A stretch of 64,000 bases of DNA from Trematomus loennbergii (Eukaryota; Chordata; Actinopteri; Perciformes; Nototheniidae): NCBI GenBank assembly GCA_012861695.1, contig JAAOOA010000447.1, positions 209,001-273,000 on the forward strand, given 5' to 3'. Position 1 is the stretch's first letter, and each line of letters starts with the position of its first letter. The notes below the pieces were generated by a model that worked only from the letters and a program-made list of their open reading frames with translations, did no database searches and was not told where the DNA came from. Shown here piece after piece: positions 58,601-64,000 of the stretch. The position numbers and the translations under genes are program-made.

Positions 58601-61600
58601 TGGGAGATGATGGTGCCGGCCTGCTCCTGATCTCTGAATCTCTTCCTGAAGTACTCCTCCTTCTGTGGGTCAGTGAACCCTCGGACCTCTGTCACCATGT
58701 CCACACACTCAGGAGGGATCTGATTGGCTGCTGCAGGTCGTGTGGTTATCCAGAGGCGAGCAGAGGGAAGCAGCTTCCCCCTGATGAGGTTTGTCAGCAG
58801 CACATCCACTGAGGTGGACTCTGTGACGTCAGTCAGGATCTCAGTGTTGTGGAAGTCCAGAGGAAGTCGACACTCATCCAGACCGTCAAAGATGAACACA
58901 ACCGGGAACTGATCAAACCTGCAGATTCCTGCGTCTCTGGTTTCAGAGAAGAAGTGATGAACAAGTTCCACCAAGCTGTACTTGTTCTCTCTCACCACAT
59001 TCAGCTCTCTGAAGGTGAATGGAAATATGAACTGGATGTCCTGGTTGGCTTTGCCTTCAGCCCAGTCCAGAGTGAACTTCTGTGTTAAGACTGTTTTCCC
59101 AATGCCAGCCACGCCCTTTGTCATCACTGCTCTGATTGGTGCATCTCTTCCAGGTGAGGCTTTAAAGAAGTCTTCTTGTCTGATGGTTGTTTCTGGTCTG
59201 TCTGGTTTCCTGGATGCTGTTTCAATCTGTCTGACCTCATGTTCAGCATTGACCTCTGCAGACCCCCCCTCTGTGATGTAGAGCTCTGTGTAGATCTGGT
59301 TCAGAAGGGTTGGGTTTCCTGCTTTAGCAATGCCCTCAAACACACACTGGAACCTCTCCTTCAGGGTGGACTTAAGTTTACGCTGACACACTCCAGCAAG
59401 TTTCTGAAAGAACACACAACAAAAGATCATGTGGTCCCACTGTAACTCTGGTTCTCTGAATAAAATATGGATATATGTTGGTCTCTAGAGACATCAGCAG
59501 ATGAGACATTTATCCAGAGTGTTAAATCTTTATAGAAACCCTCTTACTGCTGCAGACGGTCAGCCAGCTCCTCCTGCTTCATGCTCCTCAGGAAGTGCAG
59601 TGTGATGTTCACAAATGCCTCTCTTCTGCTCCTCTGCTCTTCATCCTCAGCCTCCAACACCTCCTCATCATCACTCTGACTCTCTAAGCCTTCTGGGTAA
59701 TCTGAACTCAGAGCCTTCTGGATCTTCTTCAGCTCGCTCTTCACAAAGGTGACGATGTGGTCCTCCAGCAGCTGGAACATCACATGAACGACACAAACTA
59801 TAAACCATGGATCCAAACATCAGATCCAGACAGACTGACTCTCTAAAAGTGCAGCATGGAGATGACTGTGAGCAGAAGAGAGGTCAAGTATCTGTAGTAC
59901 ATGTACTCACCGTAAATATGGAGTCCAGCTGTGTCTGATGCTGCTGGGCAGACTGACCACCGGGAACCTCCGAGCTCTCCTGGTCCCCTCTGTGGAGGAA
60001 CCATGAAGCATTAGCTCACATTATGTCTGTCCACACAGAGACACACTCAGGGTGAAGGAGGACAGGGGAACAGGCTGGTGGTCCTGTGCGTCAGCGGGAA
60101 CTTTGCACTACAGGAATACAGTGGAGGAAATAATGATTTGATCCCTTTCTGATTTTGAAAGTTTACCCACTATGGGCATAAATATGTCTCATAATTATTT
60201 GTGTGAACAGAAAAATAATGTGTTGTAAATATGTGATTTGTAAATGTAACACCATCCACAAATGCATTTAAAAGATTTACAAACTCTCAAATAAATTTGC
60301 AAATGTAAAACGGATCTGCAAATATTTTTACAAATAAAAAAAAGATCTGTGAATATCTCTTTAACATTGACAACTTTCGATCAGGCATTTGTGAATCCAT
60401 TTTGTATTTGTCGACCAAAAATGCGCTTGTGGATCTCAAATCTCTGCTTGTGGATCGTCTTTTTACACACACAGAGTTTTGAGACATACTTTCCGCCGGT
60501 CTCGGCTAAAATCTACTCGTGTCACTCGTTTATTTTCGGAAACCACGTGATGGCCTGCTGATGACGACATTTCTGCATGATTTCAAAGTAAGAGCATGAT
60601 GGTTTGTTTAATGCTCTGTTTTTGTATTATAATGAACAGCGGAACGTTAGATGCATTCTTCATCACATCATCATCATCATGTTATAGTGATACAGTTAGT
60701 TTGTGTTAGTTTATTGGTTCAATACAGCATATATCGTATGCATTGATGTTGAAGTAGAGGCTATACGCCACGGGGAGCAGCTGGCAGCGAAGCAGCCCAG
60801 AGATAACTCTTTCTTCATTGTTTTTTGTGAATTCAGTCAAGCGGGTCAAAGTTACAAAGCACTTCACATCCAACACACTCTCACTCCCTGAACGTCCAGG
60901 AGCGACGCTTGGTCAGGGTCCCGTGGCGTGCAGTTGGGACGCGCCGAGGCTCCTTCAGCTTCATAAACGGACGCAAAGAGCTTTCAACTGATTGCAATGT
61001 ATTCCCATCGGCGGCGGTATTTGACGCTCAGGGAAGCACCGCATCGGTCCATGTCGGCGGCATTTAAAGGCAATGTGAGCGTCCATTCCCATTTAGACGC
61101 TTCTTGTGAGACTTGTGTTTAGTTTCGGAAAAATGGTTCGTATCGTCAGTTAGCTGAGTTTCTTCCCGTTAAGTGGGTATGACACATTAATAGGTTGTTA
61201 AATGTTAAGAAGCCCTGAGACACAGTTTCGTTACTCATAATATCCACTAGTTACCTGTATAAAAGACACCTGTCCACAGATCAATCAATCAGATTCCAAC
61301 CTCTCCACCATGGGCAAGACTAAAGAGCTGTCTAAGGACCTCAGGGTGATATTGTAGACCTGCACCAGGCTGGGATCGGCTACAAGACCATCAGAAAGCA
61401 GCTTGGTGAGAAGGAGACAACTGTTGGTGCCATTATTCAGAAATAGAAGCAACACAAAATGGCATCAGTCGCCCTCGGTCTGGGGCTCCACACAAGATCT
61501 GGCCCCGTGGGGTATTGATGATCATGAGAAAGATGAGGTATCAGCAAAGAACTACACGGGAGAAACTTGTTAATGATCTCAAGGCAGCTGGGTCCACAGT

Positions 61601-63651
61601 CACCAAGAAAACTATTGGTAACACACCGCACCATAATGGATCAAATCCTGCAGCGCCTAAAGGTCTCCTGCTCAAGAAGGAACATGAATGGCCGTCTGAA
61701 GTTTGACAATGAACATCTGAATGATTCAGAGAAGGCTTGGGAGAAGGTGATGTGGTCAGATGAGACCAGAATCGCCATCTTTGGCATCAACTGGAGACGC
61801 CGTGTATGGAGGAAGAGATGCTGACTATAACCCCTAGAACACCATCCCCACGTCAAGCATGGAGGTGGAAACATTATGCTTTGGTGTTACTCTGCAAGGA
61901 GACAGAAGACAGTAGCTCAACATTGAAGTTACCCTGATTTGGATGAAAGTCGGTGCATTGAGAGAGGGTGCCTCACCGGTGACTTACCTAAAGTCACGTG
62001 CATGTATCCCTTGGCATATGGGAGATATGAGCCTGTACATTTCAAATACATAACTGCATTGTCTCGGGTATTTGAAGTGTAGAGTACTGTATCTCAACAA
62101 TGCATTGAGACAGGAAGGTGACACCTGGACTGTGCTATCTTGGCCACCCTATGATTTATTGGTGTGAAAATGAGTGAATTGGACAATTACAAAATTCTAG
62201 AAGTCTTGCATGGCCGACAAACTTGGTCCAGGACACATTCAGTGTTCGAAATGGGGGGAGCTCCCCGAAGGCCGACTTTGAGATAAATAGGGGGAGCCCA
62301 AAGAAATCGTGCATATTTGTGTCACACAGATTAGAAATGTTGAGTTTCTGTAAATAAAAGTTCTTGAAATAAATTAAAGTCATTGTTCATTACAGTTTCT
62401 GAATATTCGTTTTACATTTGTGAATATTTCTGTGTGTTGCCATCTGTACGTGGCGGTGCTGCATTCTTTACGCTACTTACGTTGCTATGGTACGGTGGCG
62501 CCGGCGCGGTATTTGAAATGTTCATATTGATATTGTTTAACAACAACGAATTGGCTTTGTAATAAAGAAAATGGCGAAATGAAAACAGCCAAGCGTCGCA
62601 GCTTTTGGTTTCACAAGTAAAGAAGCAAAGGAGTCTAAAAATGAAAATGTCAACCGAACAACTTTTAGTTCTCCAGCTGTCAGCGGCGTTAGGGTCGATT
62701 TTGACAGCCCGGTTCCACCTGCACTAGCGAACCTGACGCTGGCGATGCCCATGACGGCCTGCCTTTTAACTGGACACTGAAAAGATGGAGTGAGTGGAAA
62801 GAAAAGTATCCATGGCTTTTCATAACAAATAAAAAATGTGGATGTGAGATTTGCAAAGAGGCAATGTTATTGTGCTTTGGCAGTAATACCGTCTGTAGTA
62901 GTAGCAGAGTGTTTTTATAGCAATTGATCGCATCCGCGCTGCTGCGCCAGTCAACAGAGCGTGAGTGTGACATGTTTAGTAGCAGGATGTGCACTAAAAA
63001 ATAGGGCTCCCCCGAAAGCAAATGGGTAATTCGAACACTGGACACATTGGGTCCTCTGGATCACACCCACAATGTTTGGGGGCCATGCACACCTGCTTTG
63101 GACCCCTCTGGGTCTGGGTGTTTTAGGAGCGCCCAGCCATTTACGGGACTTTTGGGCGAAACCGGCCTTGAGTTATGGCATTTTGGGGCGAAGTGGGAGT
63201 TTTGGGCAGAATGGGCCTTTAGCCCCCAATAAGGGGTCCCACGAAGTGGACTCGGGTACTTGAAGCGTACGGGGCCCGCATGCACGTAGCACCCCCAACA
63301 GCCAAAAGCGTGTTGGTGCAGCGCCCCGGCCACTTCCTGCCGGCATCAGGCAATTTGTATACAAAGTGGCCGTAGTGGTCCATCGCTAGGGACAGCCTGA
63401 GTTTTCAGATGGAGTTTCACTGCCCCTCCCAGTGTGGACGTTCACAACTAAACACTTTGGACATGAGGAGGGGTCGGACAACACTTTATACAAACTGGTT
63501 TTATTCTATCATAACCGGACTCTTACTATGAGTTACAGCTTACTTCTGATCAGCAGATGGAGGTCGTCCTTTAAAGTTTATGACGTCTTCCATCGACCGG
63601 TCGCTCTTTAGGGACAGACAGCTGGGAGAGTCTGGTCTCTGTTGCTGGACC
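52021..63651 (-). CDS. fish NLR gene (FISNA-NACHT-LRR-B30.2), with frame breaks
   Basis: Minus-strand exons in order: 63651-63544 (KSDRSM exon), 59989-59911, 59771-59548, 59404-57617 (FISNA-NACHT), 57531-57358 (LRR), 55328-55182 (LRR), 52744-52698, 52610-52021 (PRY-SPRY). NLRs are cytosolic receptors that sense microbial or stress signals; this class is greatly expanded in fish and often called NLRC3-like or NLR-C. Phases agree across most junctions (63544/59989, 59911/59771, 55182/52744, 52698/52610). At 59548/59404 the two-base phase does not match the next frame. At least eight one-base breaks occur across the exons, several being single losses from homopolymers. An N-terminal exon or start codon further upstream is not in view. 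It may be a pseudogene or a gene with assembly errors. Confidence 0.85.
52199..52262. repeat. (GGA)n microsatellite inside the SPRY exon
   Basis: About twenty GGA units on the plus strand, coding about nineteen consecutive serines in the SPRY reading frame. Confidence 0.95.
52698..52744 (-). CDS. NLR short linker exon before SPRY
   Basis: 47 bp with a TTTCAG acceptor and GTAAGTG donor, coding [15 protein letters not shown]. Joined to the next exon it gives [15 protein letters not shown], the usual junction in fish NLRs, and the phases agree on both sides. Confidence 0.85.
53049..54519. mobile_element. hAT-type element nested in the MITE
   Basis: Starts CAGGGGTCTCCAACC and ends GTTGGAGACCCCTG, flanked by near-identical 8-bp duplications CTCTAGAT (53041-53048) and CTCTAAAT (54520-54527). 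It has GAGCTACT motifs near both ends, as in other fish hAT MITEs. Most of its body is a 42-bp minisatellite. No transposase is seen. Confidence 0.87.
53288..54176. repeat. 42-bp minisatellite inside the hAT element
   Basis: About 21 copies of TGCTGTATAGGCTGCATGAT + AGGCTGCTCAATGGGGCTGATG, with AGTGGGG in four copies. As 42 is divisible by three and the unit has no stop in several frames, long frames run through on both strands. Confidence 0.97.
55182..55328 (-). CDS. NLR leucine-rich repeat exon 2
   Basis: 147 bp, CTGCAG acceptor and GTATGG donor, one leading base and two trailing bases. Encodes [20 protein letters not shown] and [20 protein letters not shown], a ribonuclease-inhibitor type LRR pair. 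No frame break. It is shorter than the usual 174 bp. Confidence 0.88.
55861..56997. mobile_element. hAT-type element in NLR intron
   Basis: Flanked by a perfect 8-bp duplication ATCTAACG (55853-55860 and 56998-57005). Starts CAGGGGTGGATTTTG and ends GAGTTTGAGACCCCTG, so only the first seven terminal bases pair. A 93-bp tandem doubling with 'gggtgaaaagataacatatt' lies at 56278-56460, and GCGGGCC-rich motifs near 56625 and 56957 form an inner inverted pair. Confidence 0.8.
57358..57531 (-). CDS. NLR leucine-rich repeat exon 1
   Basis: 174 bp, the standard size of fish NLR LRR exons, with CAG acceptor and GTCAG donor. Encodes [40 protein letters not shown] and AGLESPHC. Two one-base breaks lie near 57462 (an extra base in CCC) and 57374 (a missing A in GAACTG); they cancel in length. 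Confidence 0.85.
57617..59404 (-). CDS. NLR FISNA-NACHT exon
   Basis: A 1.79-kb exon from a TTTCAG acceptor to a GTAAGT donor. It opens with the fish-specific NACHT-associated domain ([20 protein letters not shown], then [20 protein letters not shown]). The NACHT ATPase follows with Walker A GVAGIGKT (about 59090-59115), Walker [11 protein letters not shown] (about 58870-58900), the sensor region [12 protein letters not shown] and [10 protein letters not shown]. After it come [38 protein letters not shown] and the NACHT-associated helical region. Four one-base breaks lie near 58370, 58205, 58045 and 57930; those at 58205 and 58045 are single losses from short runs. The ATP-binding core before 58370 is unbroken. 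Confidence 0.9.
59548..59771 (-). CDS. NLR acidic exon before FISNA
   Basis: 224 bp, TTCCAG acceptor and GTAAGAG donor. Encodes [20 protein letters not shown], an acidic [16 protein letters not shown] stretch and [20 protein letters not shown]. This is the exon that regularly precedes the FISNA exon in fish NLRs. The trailing two-base phase does not match the next exon's frame, suggesting one more indel near DRLQQ. Confidence 0.85.
59911..59989 (-). CDS. NLR short linker exon
   Basis: 79 bp, CCACAG acceptor and GTGAGT donor, coding [20 protein letters not shown] and LDSIFT. One leading base completes the codon begun by the KSDRSM exon at 63544. Confidence 0.82.
59995..60105. other. NLR intron sequence
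   Basis: Nothing coding is seen between the 79-bp exon's acceptor and the transposon-derived DNA upstream. Confidence 0.4.
60110..61309. repeat. Tc1 5' region plus other repeat DNA
   Basis: 'tacagtggaggaaataatga' at about 60118 looks like the terminus of the Tc1 family found at 61310. The typical leader 'gttacctgtataaaagacacc' lies at 61251-61271. Between them about 1.1 kb of foreign sequence with 'catttgtgaatcc' and TTTGTAAATG motifs is inserted. No coding region is recognised. Confidence 0.5.
61310..61910 (+). pseudogene. Tc1-like transposase remnant, copy 2
   Basis: Starts [12 protein letters not shown], then a frame break near 61345. [38 protein letters not shown] and [20 protein letters not shown] follow. 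The last contains an Asp of the DDE catalytic triad (WSDE). [12 protein letters not shown] sequence ends the recognisable part at about 61905. The final third of the gene is missing. It is a more complete copy than the one at 4233 but dead. It lies in the intron between the first two NLR exons. Confidence 0.88.
62030..62140. repeat. dispersed repeat shared with 4740-4868
   Basis: Contains 'ctcgggtatttgaagtg', 'aatgcattgagacagg' and 'aaggtgacacctggac' in the same order as at 4.8 kb. Confidence 0.6.
62240..63040 (+). mobile_element. hAT element with BED-like N-terminal coding
   Basis: Begins CAGTGTTCGAAATGGGGGG and ends AATTCGAACACTG with a perfect 8-bp duplication GACACATT (62232-62239 and 63041-63048). 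At 62585-62870 the plus strand codes pieces of [37 protein letters not shown] and CGCEICKEA, typical of the zinc-finger N-terminus of ZNF862-like hAT transposases. The catalytic part is absent. 801 bp, non-autonomous. Confidence 0.85.
63324..63390. repeat. 67-bp direct repeat, copy 1
   Basis: CCCCGGCCACTTCCTGCCGG, then GTATACAAAGTGGCCGTAGT up to CATCGCTAGG, repeated nearly exactly at 63827-63894. Confidence 0.9.
63544..63651 (-). CDS. NLR N-terminal KSDRSM exon, probable first visible exon
   Basis: 108 bp with CAG acceptor and GTAAGT/GTAAGC-type donor, reading [20 protein letters not shown] and ending RPPSADQ. It is the only 108-bp copy keeping the consensus KSDRSM core, lies upstream of the NLR exons on the same strand, and its two-base phase fits the 79-bp exon at 59989. 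The stray copies at 5975, 6989 and 16984 are close relatives with KSDNSK. Confidence 0.75.
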
Positions 63652-63826
63652 CTGAAACAGAAACAGATGCATACATTGGCGTTGCCTTCACTTCATACCG
63701 ACTACTTTTGTTGGAAGATTAAAGTTAGTTTATTAATAAAGCACATTTCAGACACAGAGGGAATTCAAAGTGCTTACATAGGCATTAACACATAATCATT
63801 TAAATACATAAAGAGATCAAATAAGC

Positions 63827-63894
63827 ACCCCGGCCGCTTCCTGCCGGCATCAGGCAATTTGTATACAAAGTGGCCGTAGTGGTCCATCGCTAGG
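63827..63894. repeat. 67-bp direct repeat, copy 2
   Basis: Near-exact copy of 63324-63390. The two copies bracket the KSDRSM exon, about 440 bp apart. Confidence 0.9.
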
Positions 63895-64000
63895 CACTCT
63901 GTACATGTCCGGGAAGAAACCCATGTTACGGCTGTCTATAAGTAGGCCCTTTCACTAACTCTCACTGTTCAAATAAACCTACCGTTAAAATGATAGACTG

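Overview
This window looks like a piece of a ray-finned (teleost) fish chromosome. The evidence is an NLR gene of the fish-specific FISNA-NACHT-LRR-B30.2 type, a Tf1/sushi-like chromodomain Gypsy element, Tc1 remnants, L2-like LINEs, many short hAT and PIF/Harbinger elements with clear target-site duplications, and abundant CA/TG microsatellites and minisatellites. No bacterial or plasmid features are present, and I see no rRNA, tRNA or CRISPR.

Layout. 1-10 kb: repeats, a Tc1 remnant with a CATA expansion, two LINE fragments, two stray copies of a 108-bp NLR exon, and an hAT element encoding the N-terminus of a ZMYM1-like transposase. 10.4-15.7 kb: an apparently intact Gypsy/sushi-type retrotransposon sitting inside a 34-bp minisatellite. 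16-18.6 kb: a duplicate of the 6.2-7.1 kb segment, another NLR exon copy, TG and 33-bp arrays. 20.4-24.7 kb: a dispersed repeat (R1) containing a deleted Gypsy, which itself contains a Harbinger-type MITE. 25.4-26.9 kb: the last four exons of an agmatinase-like gene (minus strand), followed upstream by a 10-bp minisatellite of about 2.6 kb split by an L2-like LINE. 33-38 kb: AT-rich DNA with two exons of a C2H2 protein (minus). 40.1-42.9 kb: a seven-exon, damaged member of a SAM-domain-like multicopy fish family (plus). 42.9-48.9 kb: a foldback element whose right arm has grown into a TG-rich satellite. 52.0-63.7 kb: an NLR gene on the minus strand, its introns filled with nested transposons.

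Genes in context. The NLR gene can be followed from a KSDRSM-type N-terminal exon (63.6 kb) through a linker exon, an acidic exon, the FISNA-NACHT exon, two LRR exons and a PRY-SPRY exon, with matching splice sites. It has several one-base disruptions. The same kind of one-base homopolymer loss recurs in the agmatinase exons, the L2-like LINE, one Gypsy LTR and one of two duplicated segments. Much of the damage may therefore be consensus error in an unpolished long-read assembly rather than decay, although an in-frame stop and a larger gap in two other genes argue for some real decay.

Most striking signals: (1) the Gypsy element carries a 10-nt self-priming site, a TATA box placed correctly for it, and a GGGAAAA slippery heptamer in exact frame after the gag zinc knuckle; (2) the SPRY exon's last codons, stop codon included, have been amplified into an eight-copy array with long G runs; (3) the one-sided expansion of a foldback element; (4) the dispersed 108-bp NLR exons.
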